A model generated the notes under the pieces. The model was not told where the DNA came from and searched no databases. It saw nothing but the letters and a program-made list of their open reading frames with translations. Both the position numbers and the translations under genes were made by a program. Positions 52,668 to 62,572 of a stretch of DNA of 64,000 bases are shown one piece after another. Numbering within the stretch: position 1 is the stretch's first letter; the number at the start of each line of letters is the position of its first letter. Where the stretch lies: the NCBI RefSeq assembly GCF_963668385.1, contig NZ_OY764327.1, positions 2,232,001 through 2,296,000 of the forward strand, in the 5' to 3' direction. This DNA comes from an uncultured Carboxylicivirga sp. (GTDB lineage Bacteria; Bacteroidota; Bacteroidia; Bacteroidales; Marinilabiliaceae).

Positions 52668-54224
52668 TTATTTTCGGCCTTTTATTGTTGAACACGGAAT
52701 AATCATTTCCTCGAGCGAAATGCCACCATGTTGAAATGTATCTCGGTAATAACTAACGTAATGATTGTAGTTATTGGGATACGCAAAAAAGTCGTTATTG
52801 CAGGCAAAAATGTAGGTGGATGAAACATTTAATTTAGGCAAAAAGGCCTTGTCGGGTTGTTTGATTTCAAACACCTCTTTTTCTTTATAAGCCAGGTTTT
52901 TTCCTTGTTTGTATCTGAGATTGGTATTAACGTTTCTGTCACCAATAACTTTAACCGGATTCTGAGCTCGTGTTGTTCCATGGTCGGTGGTTAGAACAAT
53001 GGTTACATCTTCCTCTTTTAATCGTTGCAATAGTTCTTTAAGTGAAGAGTGATTGAACCACGACAGCGTTAATGATCGGTAGGCAGCCTCGTCATGAGCA
53101 AGTTCCTTAATCATTTTAACTTCGGTGCGGGCATGCGAAAGCATATCAACAAAATTAAATACCACAGCATTTAAATCATTTTCGAGTAAGGAATGAAGGT
53201 TCTCCATTAGGTTTTTACCTCCTTCGTTATCCGAAATTTTGTGGTAGCTATAACTTATTTTTTTTCTGAAACGATCGAATAGGGTGCCCAATAATTCCTC
53301 TTCGTATAGGTTTTTACCCTCTTCAACATCTTCATCAACCCAGAATTGAGGGTACATTTTTTTTATTTGACTTGGTAATAATCCTGAAAAAATTGAATTA
53401 CGGGCATATTGTGTTGCTGTTGGTAAAATGCTATAGAAAGGAGCTTCTTCTTCTATTAAGTAATCAGATGAAAGAACACGTTTTAGAATTTCCCACTGAT
53501 CGTAACGGAAATTGTCAATTACAATGAAAAAAACTTTTTTCTTTTCAGCAAGTAAGGGCATAACCTTTTCTTTGATGAGTTGATGCGACATCAAGGGGGC
53601 ATCTTCATCTTGGTTTAACCAATCGAGATAGTTCTTTTTTATGAATTTGGTGAATGCTTGATTGGCTTCGTTTTTCTGCATTCGAAGCACCTCGTCCATA
53701 GCTCCGTCACCTTGTTCCAGTTCTAATTCCCAATAAATAATACGTTTATAAACTTCAACCCAATCTTTGTAATTAAATGAATCGTTAATTTTTAAGGCAA
53801 TTTGTCCGAATTGAGATTGATAACCAGAAGTAGTGGTTTTGGTTACGAGCTCTTTAGTGTTCAAATTCTTTTTAATAGATAAAAGAATCTGGCGAGGATT
53901 AACGGGTTTAATAAGATAATCGGCAATTTTATTGCCGATTGCTTGATCCATGATATCTTCCTCCTCACTTTTGGTGATCATAACAACCGGAATTTCAGAA
54001 CGGATCTCCTTTAAATAATTAAGGGTTTCCAAGCCTGATAATCCAGGCATATTTTCATCCAAAAAAATAAGGTCATAAAAACTCTCTTTTACCATTGTAA
54101 GAGCATCCTGTCCATTTGTAGCCGTTTCTACATTATACCCTTTTTCTTTTAGGAATATAATGTGTGCTCTTAAATGTTCAATCTCATCATCCACCCATAG
54201 AATTTTTATGTTGCTATCGCTCAT
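52668..54224 (-). CDS. porX: T9SS response regulator PorX
   Basis: A 518-residue two-domain protein. Residues 1-125 are a receiver domain: VDDE acidic pair at 11-14, phosphoacceptor Asp56 in FLDENMPG, MITKSEEED with the conserved Lys. About 200-515 is a PglZ/alkaline-phosphatase-like domain with VIDNFRYDQWE and LTTDHGTTRAQNP metal-binding blocks. In Porphyromonas and Flavobacterium, PorX with kinase PorY controls T9SS gene expression and also acts as a phosphodiesterase on oligonucleotides. The kinase partner is not clearly in this window. It sits 18 bp downstream of porW, so the two are probably cotranscribed. Confidence 0.93.
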   Translation of the reverse strand: MSDSNIKILWVDDEIEHLRAHIIFLKEKGYNVETATNGQDALTMVKESFYDLIFLDENMPGLSGLETLNYLKEIRSEIPVVMITKSEEEDIMDQAIGNKIADYLIKPVNPRQILLSIKKNLNTKELVTKTTTSGYQSQFGQIALKINDSFNYKDWVEVYKRIIYWELELEQGDGAMDEVLRMQKNEANQAFTKFIKKNYLDWLNQDEDAPLMSHQLIKEKVMPLLAEKKKVFFIVIDNFRYDQWEILKRVLSSDYLIEEEAPFYSILPTATQYARNSIFSGLLPSQIKKMYPQFWVDEDVEEGKNLYEEELLGTLFDRFRKKISYSYHKISDNEGGKNLMENLHSLLENDLNAVVFNFVDMLSHARTEVKMIKELAHDEAAYRSLTLSWFNHSSLKELLQRLKEEDVTIVLTTDHGTTRAQNPVKVIGDRNVNTNLRYKQGKNLAYKEKEVFEIKQPDKAFLPKLNVSSTYIFACNNDFFAYPNNYNHYVSYYRDTFQHGGISLEEMIIPCSTIKGRK

Positions 54225-54242
54225 ACTTATTAATTTTCTGGC

Positions 54243-57200
54243 TTAATAATTATTGTTGTAGAAGGTTTCATATGACTTAAGTTCGGTCTGTTTTTGAAGC
54301 GTACTAAAATTGTTTTCCGTAATACTCCAGATATAATGTTCGCGATGACTAATATCGCGCGTTAAGAAAGTATTGGAATTTATTTCGGCAATGTAATTTT
54401 TAGCTTCATCGGCGTTAGTAAATCCATCTACTTTTATAGCCCGGTAATCAGCACCAATATCTATCATATCCACTTTACATTTTGCTCCAAATTTATTGCG
54501 GGTAAAGTTGGTGTAGATGGTTTTTAGTCGGTTGTAATCCATTCTTGTTTTAACAACAATAACTAAAACGGAATGGTTCGTGTTTGCATCGTAACTGTAT
54601 ATCGATTTTGGTTTAGAAATTTCTGTTTCAGGAGTTACATTCTCCGGAGTAGTATCAGCAACAGGAGTGGAAACTTCAGACGTTACTGTTTCATCGATTT
54701 TTTCTTTTACGTTTTCAACCGCAGTTGCTTCCTCTTTTGGATTAGGTGCAGATGTTTTTTCGGCAACTACTTCTTCAACAGGATTGCTTTTTTCTGTAAC
54801 TGGATCTTCTTGCTTTGTTACTACCTCTTCACTGATAATAGGAGTTACCTTTTCTTCTACTTCTTCTTTTCTTACTTTATCCAATTCCGTTTTAGCAATT
54901 GGAGTAAGATAGTAAGTGTTGAAGAATTCCATATATTCTTTAATCAAGCCTGATAAATAGAATTTATTGGCATTTGATTGTGATATAACGGTAATGTTAT
55001 CTTTAAAGAAATCGAACTTAAAGAACTCGGGGCGCTCGCGTAAGGAATAGAAATAATCCATTGCTTCGGCTTTATTTTTAAATCCGCTAACAATAATTGC
55101 ATTATCACCATTGATTAGAGTTTGTTCTTTTATATCGAAGTCCTGCAGTAAATATCTCGAGAAGTTGTAGTCTGCTACATTAAAGATAGCTCGGTTCAAA
55201 TTAGCAGGATCGATATTCATCACCACTAACTCGTATGGTTCTTTTTCGACATATATAAATTGTTGATCCGATGTTGTTTTACCTTCGGTAGATTCTGTCT
55301 CCGAGTTACTTCCACTATCTTTAGGTGTTGATGTAAATAAAGTACCTTGAACAGGTGTCATACCTTCATCAAGATGTTTTAAAAGCTGTTTAGCCAGTGC
55401 CGACTCTTCAGTGCCTGGAGCCTTTATGATTAATGAATCCAGATCTGATCTGAAAAATCCAACGTTACCTAATTTACCTTCAGATAATGCTCTTAATAAG
55501 TAGTATTTAGGTATTAATGAGTTATTGTTGTTCTGTACAATTACTTCACTACTTTTTGCTATCACATCAGTAAATCGGCCAAATAAGAAGGCTTCGTATG
55601 TGTTCTGGTACTCCTGATCTTGATCGTGACGCACTTTGTCCAGCTTGTTGAAGAATTCGGGATCGTTTAGATAGGCAACAAAACGACTGTTTGGAAATTC
55701 ATTTTCAAGACGACTTTTGGTAGATGCCATTCCTGCCTGATCGTTATTTAAACGATATGCATTGTACAAGGCTACCATGGCTTGATCTCTCATTTCACCT
55801 TTCGGATATCTTTGTAGTAAATCTTCTAAAGCTTCAATGGCTTTCGGATAATTTTCTAAGCGATCCATAAATAGTAGTCCCATTTCCATTAACGATGTTT
55901 CAATTTTATCATCAGAAATAGATCTGGCTTCTTGGCTAAGCGGAATATCTGACATCAATTGTTCACGAGTTGGAATTGCCGCAGATTCAGAGCCTTTGGG
56001 TTTGTCCACTTTTCCACTTGGTTCATTAGGTGATGGATTCTGTGGAGCATTTGCAAAAGGATCGCCCGGAGCACCAAAAGGATCTTCAGGATCAGAATCG
56101 CTATCCATGTTATTAGATCTTTTATCGCTTCGTCGCCAATTGTCTTCTAATTTGCGTTTACCCCATCGCTTTTGGAATTCTGTTTTGCCCGAAGCTTTGG
56201 AAATTTGGTTGTAGAAATACCATTTGCCATCATTAGTTGTAGTAGAAACATTACTTTGTGTATTTGAGTTGAAGAACGGATCGTCATACAGTTCTTGTTC
56301 GCGTCGTTCATTTTCGATTCTCTCTTCTTCTTCCTTCTTTTTTGTTTCAATAATACCATCAAGATAGGCAAGTAAAACAGGTTCGCTCATATCAGCTAAT
56401 CGTTGAAGACTGTCTTCGCGTTCAACAGTTAGCAGGTTTTCAACTAAATCGCTCAATCCATCCTGACGTTCAACCAAAAGATCGTAATCTTCAAAATCTT
56501 CGTTTACAACCGTCAAGGCACTATCGTAGTAATAGTATGCGTTGGGATAATCAAACCCATTGTAATAAATTTGAGCGGCATCGTAAAATGATTTCCCTTT
56601 TTGAATGTCGTTATCAACACTGCTGTTTACCGATAAACGATAATATTTAAGAGCTTCGTTATAATCATTTTCCTGCTCGGCAACCTGGCCAAAAGCCCAA
56701 TAAATCCGATCGAGGTATTCTTTATTCTTTTTGTCTTTTTTAAGCTTTGTAAGTTCCTTCTTTACCGTTGCAATATCAGCATTCTTATACAAAATAGATG
56801 CTTTAATAACTTTTGCATTAAAAGTCATTTCGTAATCGGTGCTAGCTTTTGCAACATAAGCAAAAGCCTCGGCAGCTTCTTTATTTTGGTTGGTTTCGAG
56901 ATAAAGCTGACCAAGAATATAGTTGAATCGAATTTTCTGTTGCTTATCTTTATTGTAGTTAATGTTGTTTTTAAGATAAGGAATGGCTTGACTGTATTTA
57001 TTCTGATTTAGTAATAAATTGGCATAAGTTGCCATGTAATCGGCGTATAATTCGTCAGGAGGATTTCCACCTAAATCATAACTTTCCAATGCCGATAGAG
57101 CACCAATGTAATCTTTGTATTCAGTAAAAGCCCGTGCTAACCAAATTAAACCTTCGTATTGAGCAGGAGTGTTATTGTACTCGCGTACCACATACTGAAA

Positions 57201-57656
57201 AGTTCGAATTGCAGGTAAAAATTCGTGTTTGTAAAATTGAGCTTTACCAATTAAAAGGTAAGCATCATCAACCCAGACATTGAATTCTTTTTGTGAGTAA
57301 AAATCGGCAGAATAACCACTTTTTGATTTTGGACGTTTTTTAGGTTTGGCTGTAATTGAGTGTTTTTTTATGAGTTTGCCACCTTTTTCAATGGCTCGAT
57401 CCATATCACCACCTGCAACTCCAACTGCTTTAGGGTCCGAAGACTCAAACATGGGAAGTAACTTGGAATAATCATTTTTATAACCCTCTCTAATAGATTT
57501 AACTCCATTATTGAGTGCTTCCTTTCCATTAAAGTATACATTGTAGTAGGCGGTCAGGTTGTGGTAGTTCCGGCTAAGCCATGTATTCTTTTTGGTACTG
57601 CAGCCAAGCAGTGTCAATGTAATTATAAGTATAAAACCGGTTTTTCTATCTATCAT
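54243..57656 (-). CDS. porW: T9SS lipoprotein PorW (SprE family)
   Basis: An 1137-residue lipoprotein with lipobox LLGCS (Cys19). The block WLSRNYHNLTAYYNVYFNG directly after it is the PorW/SprE signature. About 120-900 hold many tetratricopeptide repeats (helical pairs such as AIRTFQYVVREYNNTPAQYEGLIWLAR). There is a Glu-rich break near residues 440-450, and two similar C-terminal modules with YSLRE and MDYNRLKTIY, separated by an acidic Val/Thr/Glu linker (about 930-1030). PorW is an outer-membrane-anchored periplasmic part of T9SS. It is larger than the usual 600-900. porX follows 18 bp later. Confidence 0.9.
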   Translation of the reverse strand: MIDRKTGFILIITLTLLGCSTKKNTWLSRNYHNLTAYYNVYFNGKEALNNGVKSIREGYKNDYSKLLPMFESSDPKAVGVAGGDMDRAIEKGGKLIKKHSITAKPKKRPKSKSGYSADFYSQKEFNVWVDDAYLLIGKAQFYKHEFLPAIRTFQYVVREYNNTPAQYEGLIWLARAFTEYKDYIGALSALESYDLGGNPPDELYADYMATYANLLLNQNKYSQAIPYLKNNINYNKDKQQKIRFNYILGQLYLETNQNKEAAEAFAYVAKASTDYEMTFNAKVIKASILYKNADIATVKKELTKLKKDKKNKEYLDRIYWAFGQVAEQENDYNEALKYYRLSVNSSVDNDIQKGKSFYDAAQIYYNGFDYPNAYYYYDSALTVVNEDFEDYDLLVERQDGLSDLVENLLTVEREDSLQRLADMSEPVLLAYLDGIIETKKKEEEERIENERREQELYDDPFFNSNTQSNVSTTTNDGKWYFYNQISKASGKTEFQKRWGKRKLEDNWRRSDKRSNNMDSDSDPEDPFGAPGDPFANAPQNPSPNEPSGKVDKPKGSESAAIPTREQLMSDIPLSQEARSISDDKIETSLMEMGLLFMDRLENYPKAIEALEDLLQRYPKGEMRDQAMVALYNAYRLNNDQAGMASTKSRLENEFPNSRFVAYLNDPEFFNKLDKVRHDQDQEYQNTYEAFLFGRFTDVIAKSSEVIVQNNNNSLIPKYYLLRALSEGKLGNVGFFRSDLDSLIIKAPGTEESALAKQLLKHLDEGMTPVQGTLFTSTPKDSGSNSETESTEGKTTSDQQFIYVEKEPYELVVMNIDPANLNRAIFNVADYNFSRYLLQDFDIKEQTLINGDNAIIVSGFKNKAEAMDYFYSLRERPEFFKFDFFKDNITVISQSNANKFYLSGLIKEYMEFFNTYYLTPIAKTELDKVRKEEVEEKVTPIISEEVVTKQEDPVTEKSNPVEEVVAEKTSAPNPKEEATAVENVKEKIDETVTSEVSTPVADTTPENVTPETEISKPKSIYSYDANTNHSVLVIVVKTRMDYNRLKTIYTNFTRNKFGAKCKVDMIDIGADYRAIKVDGFTNADEAKNYIAEINSNTFLTRDISHREHYIWSITENNFSTLQKQTELKSYETFYNNNY

Positions 57657-57699
57657 GAAATGTGACGTCTCTTAATCAAAGATTAAAACTCATTTTAGG

Positions 57700-57707
57700 C
57701 AAAAATA
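57700..57707 (-). promoter_or_regulatory. -7 element of porW promoter
   Basis: TATTTTTG on the minus strand, 43 bp before the porW start; a second copy of the same box is at 57721-57728. Either may serve. Confidence 0.4.
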
Positions 57708-57828
57708 TTTCATTAAAACACAAAAATAGCCCATTAGAGTAAAAACAATTTCTAAATTTACCAATTATCGATGAATTGCAAACCCCTTCGTAAAGGTTGG
57801 TTGTTGAACACACCAAAGATATTAAAGT

Positions 57829-59172
57829 ATGAGAATTAATGTTATTGAGGATGATAAAGTGTTTAATAAACTAGTAGAGCATACTTTAAAACTCAATCCC
57901 GATTATGAAGTACAATCCTATTTTAATGGTAAGGATTTTATTAGAAATTTGAGTGATAACCCTGATGTAGTTACACTTGATTTAGGTTTGCCTGATTATA
58001 CTGGCAATGAGATTCTAAAAAAAATTAAACGATTCAATCCTGAAATTGATGTGATTATTATTTCGGGACAAGATGATATTTCTACTGCTGTTCAGCTCTT
58101 AAAAGAAGGAGCTTACGATTATATTACCAAAGATGAGAATATAAAAGAAAGACTGCTTCATAGTGTTCAGAATATAAATAAGAACAAGAATCTTAAAAAC
58201 GAAATTAGCCAGTTAAAGAGCGAAATTAGTAATAAGTATGAATATAAGAATGCTATAATTGGTGATAGTCCGGCAATTAAAGCTGTATTTGCATTGATTG
58301 ATAAAGCTATTAAGGTACCTAATATTAACGTGTCGGTTTATGGCGAAACTGGTACGGGGAAGGAGTTAATTGCAAAAACTATCCATTATAATTCGCCTCG
58401 CAAAGATCGACCTTTTATTGCGGTTAATATGGGCGCAATTCCCAAAGAGCTGATCGAAAGTGAATTGTTTGGGCACGAGAAAGGTGCTTTTACGGGAGCC
58501 ATCACATCGAAGAAAGGTAAATTTGAAGAAGCCGATGGGGGAACTATCTTTTTGGATGAAATTGGGGAAATGGATTTAAACCTTCAGGTTAAATTATTAC
58601 GTGTTCTTCAAGAACGAGAGATAACCCGTGTGGGAGCTAATAATGTTATTAAGATAAACACACGTATTATAACAGCAACCAACCGCGATTTGGCCGAAGA
58701 AGTTAGGGAAGGTAACTTTCGCGAAGATTTGTATTATCGCTTATTGGGGCTGCCTATTCACCTTCCTGCGTTAAAAGACAGACGTAACGATACATTAATG
58801 CTTTCGCAGCATTTTTTAAATACTTTTTGTAAAGACAATGGATTAGAAAAGCTGGAGTTAACCGCTGCTGCCAAGAAGAAAATTTTGAGTCATCGCTTTC
58901 CGGGTAATGTACGAGAGCTAAAAGCTGTGGTAGAACTAGGTGCCGTTATGACTAACTCTAGTATTATTGATGAGGAACATATAATTTTTAATTCAACTCA
59001 GTCGCAAGAAGATCTTTTTAATGAGGAAATGACTCTGAAAGAATATACTGAAAGGATTATACGACATTATTTACGAAAGTACAATAACAACGTATTACTT
59101 GTGGCAGATAAATTGGATATGGGAAAGTCAACCATTTATAATTTACTAAAGAGAGATAAAGAAGCTAATTAG
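57829..59172 (+). CDS. NtrC-type sigma-54 response regulator
   Basis: A 447-residue regulator. Residues 1-120 are a receiver with phosphoacceptor Asp51 in VVTLDLGLPD. About 140-375 are the AAA+ sigma-54 activator domain: Walker A GETGTGKELIAKTIH, the sigma-54 loop GHEKGAFTGA, and Walker B GGTIFLDEIGEM. The C-terminal helix-turn-helix is of the Fis type (LLVADKLDMGKSTIYNLLKR). Activates genes with sigma-54 promoters when phosphorylated. Divergent from porW, 172 bp away. Its kinase is not fixed; the GAF kinase 8 kb away is the nearest orphan. Confidence 0.95.
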   Translation: MRINVIEDDKVFNKLVEHTLKLNPDYEVQSYFNGKDFIRNLSDNPDVVTLDLGLPDYTGNEILKKIKRFNPEIDVIIISGQDDISTAVQLLKEGAYDYITKDENIKERLLHSVQNINKNKNLKNEISQLKSEISNKYEYKNAIIGDSPAIKAVFALIDKAIKVPNINVSVYGETGTGKELIAKTIHYNSPRKDRPFIAVNMGAIPKELIESELFGHEKGAFTGAITSKKGKFEEADGGTIFLDEIGEMDLNLQVKLLRVLQEREITRVGANNVIKINTRIITATNRDLAEEVREGNFREDLYYRLLGLPIHLPALKDRRNDTLMLSQHFLNTFCKDNGLEKLELTAAAKKKILSHRFPGNVRELKAVVELGAVMTNSSIIDEEHIIFNSTQSQEDLFNEEMTLKEYTERIIRHYLRKYNNNVLLVADKLDMGKSTIYNLLKRDKEAN

Positions 59173-59204
59173 AGAGAAGATTTAATTTCAAAAATAGAAT
59201 TGAA

Positions 59205-59241
59205 ATAAAAAAAGCGCAAAGAATTTCTTCCTTGCGCTTTG
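59205..59241. terminator. bidirectional terminator
   Basis: AAAGCGCAA / TTGCGCTTT 9-bp stem between the convergent response regulator and lepA genes, with A-rich flank giving a T-run for lepA. Confidence 0.85.
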
Positions 59242-59258
59242 TCATATGTAAAGTTTGT

Positions 59259-61046
59259 CTAGTCTAGTTTTAAAACTGCCAGGAAGGCTTTTTGTGGTAC
59301 TTCCACGTTACCCACCTGTTTCATACGTTTTTTACCTTTCTTCTGTTTTTCTAACAGTTTACGCTTACGCGAGATATCACCACCATAACATTTAGCAGTC
59401 ACATCTTTACGAACTGCTTTAACGGTTTCGCGAGCTACCACTTTAGCACCAATAGCTGCCTGAATGGCAATGTCGAACTGTTGACGAGGTATTAATTCTT
59501 TCAACTTCTCACACATACGACGACCAAAAGTCTGAGCGTTGTCGAAGTGAATTAATGATGAAAGAGCATCTACACTTTCGCTATTTAGCAGGATGTCCAA
59601 GCGAACCAGTTTGGCAATTCGGAATCCGATAGGGTGATAATCGAAAGATGCATATCCTTTGGAAATACTCTTTAGTTTATCGTAAAAGTCGAATACAATC
59701 TCGGCCAAAGGCATTTCAAATTCCAAATCAACACGGTCGGAGGTAAGGTAATGTTGCTTAACCAATAAACCACGCTTACCAAGGCAAAGCGACATAATGC
59801 TACCAATATATTCTGATTTGGTGATAACCGAAGCTTTGATATAAGGTTCTTCTACATGATCTAATACCGTTGGCTCAGGCAATTCCGATGGAGTGTGAAT
59901 GTTTATTACTTCGCCTTTTTTGGTATGAGCAATATACGGTACGTTAGGTACGGTAGTGATCACAGCCATATCGAATTCGCGATCTAAACGTTCCTGTATA
60001 ATCTCCATGTGAAGCAAACCTAAGAAACCACATCGGAAACCAAAGCCTAATGCAGCCGACGATTCAGGTTCGTATGTTAACGAGGCATCATTTAGCTGTA
60101 GCTTCTCCATTGCGGCACGAAGATCCTCGTAATCCTCGGCATCAATTGGGTAAACTCCGGCAAATACCATCGGTTTAACTTCCTCAAAACCTCCGATAGC
60201 TTGAGCACAACCACCTTTAACATGGGTGATGGTATCACCAACTTTTACCTCTTTACTGGTTTTGATACCCGAAATGATATAACCTACATCGCCTGTTCTT
60301 AGCTCTTTTCGAGGCTCCATATCTAAACGTAATACTCCAATCTCATCAGCATCGTATTGCTTTCCGGTATTGAAGAACTTAACCATGTCGCCTTTTTTCA
60401 TACTACCATTTACCACTTTAAAGTATGCAATGATACCACGGAATGAGTTAAATACCGAGTCGAAGATCAAACACTGAAGGGGTGCTTCAGGATCACCAAC
60501 AGGAGAAGGTACACGATGAATTAAAGCTTCAAGTATATTTTCAACCCCTTCGCCGGTTTTACCACTGGCGCGGATAATATCTTCGCGGTCGCAACCGATT
60601 AAATCAATAATCTGATCTTCTACCTCCTCAGGCATGGCATTAGGTAAATCCATTTTATTGAGGATAGGAATAATTTCCAAATCGTGCTCAATAGCCTGAT
60701 ATAGGTTAGAAATAGTTTGAGCCTGAATACCCTGTGTAGCATCCACAATTAACAAAGCACCTTCGCAAGCAGCAATCGAACGCGATACTTCGTACGAGAA
60801 GTCAACGTGTCCCGGTGTGTCAATTAGGTTAAGAACGTATTTTTCATTCTCAAACTCATAGTCCATTTGAATGGCATGACTTTTAATAGTAATGCCTCGT
60901 TCGCGCTCCAAATCCATATCATCCAGTACCTGTGCCTGAAGATCCTTCTCCGAAACGGTTTTAGTAAATTCCAATAAACGGTCGGCCAGGGTACTTTTAC
61001 CATGGTCGATATGGGCTATAATGCAAAAGTTACGTATGTTCTTCAT
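59259..61046 (-). CDS. lepA: elongation factor 4 (LepA)
   Basis: A ribosome-binding GTPase that back-translocates or aids initiation under stress. 595 residues: G domain with [16 protein letters not shown] (G1), the [11 protein letters not shown] switch, [12 protein letters not shown] (G3) and NKMD (G4), then domains II, III, the EF-G-V-like domain, and the LepA-specific C-terminal domain ending [16 protein letters not shown] order and length are normal. A -7 box lies 60 bp upstream. Confidence 0.97.
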   Translation of the reverse strand: MKNIRNFCIIAHIDHGKSTLADRLLEFTKTVSEKDLQAQVLDDMDLERERGITIKSHAIQMDYEFENEKYVLNLIDTPGHVDFSYEVSRSIAACEGALLIVDATQGIQAQTISNLYQAIEHDLEIIPILNKMDLPNAMPEEVEDQIIDLIGCDREDIIRASGKTGEGVENILEALIHRVPSPVGDPEAPLQCLIFDSVFNSFRGIIAYFKVVNGSMKKGDMVKFFNTGKQYDADEIGVLRLDMEPRKELRTGDVGYIISGIKTSKEVKVGDTITHVKGGCAQAIGGFEEVKPMVFAGVYPIDAEDYEDLRAAMEKLQLNDASLTYEPESSAALGFGFRCGFLGLLHMEIIQERLDREFDMAVITTVPNVPYIAHTKKGEVINIHTPSELPEPTVLDHVEEPYIKASVITKSEYIGSIMSLCLGKRGLLVKQHYLTSDRVDLEFEMPLAEIVFDFYDKLKSISKGYASFDYHPIGFRIAKLVRLDILLNSESVDALSSLIHFDNAQTFGRRMCEKLKELIPRQQFDIAIQAAIGAKVVARETVKAVRKDVTAKCYGGDISRKRKLLEKQKKGKKRMKQVGNVEVPQKAFLAVLKLD

Positions 61047-61105
61047 CTAAAAACTATTATGCTTCTCGTTTAACCTCTGTTAATCAACTTCACAATTCAA
61101 GACTG

Positions 61106-61113
61106 CAAAGATA
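61106..61113 (-). promoter_or_regulatory. -7 element of lepA promoter
   Basis: TATCTTTG on the minus strand, an exact TAnnTTTG match. No -33 TTTG at ideal spacing. The remainder of the 465-bp gap to the next gene holds the 21-bp repeats and a terminator. Confidence 0.5.
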
Positions 61114-61286
61114 CTTATTTCCACGAATTATAAGAAGATAGTTAAGTTATTGAACAATGATTTTGCTAGTATTAAATTAAAAATATTTTCTACCCTGAAA
61201 TATATAGAAATGTACTGATACAGCAGGGACAGTAATAATTTTAATAAAGAGAGTAACAAATATACCAAAGCAAGTCACAAATATTA

Positions 61287-61435
61287 TTGAGCGAGCTGCT
61301 ATATTTATTATGCGAGTGCGGCTCGCCTAACTATATCAATGGCTCGCCTTGGTATATTAGTGGCTCGCCTACATTAGAATGCAGTTCGCTCGACTATATC
61401 CATAACTCGCTCTACTCATTCTGTTGCTCGCTAAA
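61287..61435 (+). repeat. 21-bp phased tandem repeat (GGCTCGCC core)
   Basis: Six direct units of exactly 21 bp start at 61320, 61341, 61362, 61383, 61404 and 61425. The CTCGC core (TTCGC in the fourth) is at 61322, 61343, 61364, 61385, 61406 and 61427, and AT-rich filler follows each. Just before them two inverted copies (GCGAG at 61291 and 61312) are also 21 bp apart. The first three direct units share GGCTCGCCT. 21 bp is about two helical turns. The plus frame through them is open (GSPNYIN, GSPWYIS, GSPTLEC), probably only because of the period; no start or promoter is clear. Confidence 0.8.
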
Positions 61436-61454
61436 ATAAAATAAGGTAGATAGA

Positions 61455-61495
61455 TAAAAAAACAATCGTGGCATTGCGGCACCACGATTGTTGAG
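61455..61495 (-). terminator. intrinsic terminator
   Basis: On the minus strand AACAATCGTGG/CCACGATTGTT 11-bp stem with a long T-run after it, past the PepSY gene. Confidence 0.9.
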
Positions 61496-61511
61496 AATAT
61501 TCATTGCTTTA

Positions 61512-62057
61512 TTAAGCAAATAAGATGTATAATATTGGTATGGCTAATCCGATTAGCACCAGCCATATACCTCGGCGCATCAATCCGTTTTTGCCTTTCA
61601 CCATAAACATGCCTGATATTGCCAGAAAGATAAGTGAGAAGGCAAAAAAGTCGCCCATTATTGACCATCCTTTAACCTTATTGTAATGCAGTTTGTTGAT
61701 GGCGTAAATAATTGGCTTTTTGCGATGAAACTCGTAACTCAATTCACCATTATGAATGTTGTAAATACCGATTCCACCATTAAACATTACTCTTAAAAAG
61801 CCATCTTCAGCCGGTAATATGCGTTTAACCTCTGGCAAGTTTTCAAAAGTGGAAAGATGCTGAATTAAGGCATCGCTGTTTAGGTTCTTATCCACTTGTA
61901 TTGTGGCGTCAATGCTGTGAAAAGCCGGATCTTTCCCATCCATATGATTGAGCAGGTAGCCCGATACTCCGTAAATTACCGAGATACCTACCAGCAAGTA
62001 GCCTAAATCGCGGTGGATGATGCGAATCCACTTTCTGACTTTAGTCGACCACTTCAT
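61512..62057 (-). CDS. PepSY-associated transmembrane protein
   Basis: A 181-residue inner-membrane protein. An N-terminal helix (IHRDLGYLLVGISVIYGVSGYLLNH) carries the HRDLG block of PepSY-TM proteins, a periplasmic PepSY-like stretch follows (about 45-120), then two C-terminal helices with FSLIFLAISGMFMVKGKNGLMRR. Such proteins often sit beside iron or siderophore receptors, or copper or heme genes. Its start overlaps the end of the OB-fold lipoprotein gene by 17 bp, indicating translational coupling. Last gene of the operon. Function uncertain. Confidence 0.85.
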   Translation of the reverse strand: MKWSTKVRKWIRIIHRDLGYLLVGISVIYGVSGYLLNHMDGKDPAFHSIDATIQVDKNLNSDALIQHLSTFENLPEVKRILPAEDGFLRVMFNGGIGIYNIHNGELSYEFHRKKPIIYAINKLHYNKVKGWSIMGDFFAFSLIFLAISGMFMVKGKNGLMRRGIWLVLIGLAIPILYILFA

Positions 62058-62562
62058 AACTCAAGCCATTTACAAAATAGATCGAATAGTAATCTTTGTT
62101 GTTTTCTTCCATCCATTTGCGCATATTACTAATGTTGTTCATTTCGGCAGAGCAAGTTTCAGCCGATCCGTCTTCTTTCGCTTCTTTCGCTTTCACTTTT
62201 TCTTCCCACTGAGCAATGTATTCTTCACTCAGACGGCGTTCTTTCAAGATTCCTTTAACAGCAATGGTGTTACCCACTAACTCGCGGTTGAATCCCTGGA
62301 TGTCGCCACCTGCTTCAACTCTGATACTTAAGTTAGCATTATCACCCACAATAAAGCAACGTTTGCCCGAGTGTTTGCAGGTGTGAGTTACGTGTCCTTG
62401 TACAGTAATTTCTTTATCAACCATTGTTCCGGCATCAGCCAATAATTGATCAACGACCATTACTTTAGCTTCAGCCTGGTTTAGTTCTGAATTGTCGTTT
62501 TTTGTATTGTTTTGGCAGGCAGCGCTTATCACTACCAATGCCATTAATAATACTTTCTTCAT
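62041..62562 (-). CDS. OB-fold-like lipoprotein
   Basis: A 173-residue lipoprotein with lipobox SAAC (Cys16). The mature protein contains ADAGTMVDKEITVQGHVTHTCKHSGKRCFIVGDN, a pattern like the OB-fold of tRNA_anti-like and DUF4920-type proteins, with cysteines in THTCKHSGKRC. Two more Cys-containing stretches follow (AETCSAEM). A metal- or heme-related role is possible from these Cys/His residues, but is inference. In one operon with DUF4857 (10 bp upstream) and PepSY-TM (17-bp overlap). Confidence 0.7.
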   Translation of the reverse strand: MKKVLLMALVVISAACQNNTKNDNSELNQAEAKVMVVDQLLADAGTMVDKEITVQGHVTHTCKHSGKRCFIVGDNANLSIRVEAGGDIQGFNRELVGNTIAVKGILKERRLSEEYIAQWEEKVKAKEAKEDGSAETCSAEMNNISNMRKWMEENNKDYYSIYFVNGLSYEVVD

Positions 62563-62572
62563 ATTGTTGTTT

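Noticed and set aside
61320-61435. CRISPR array or short coding gene
   Set aside because: A period of 21 bp is too short for CRISPR; the open plus frame has no start signal and is a result of the period.
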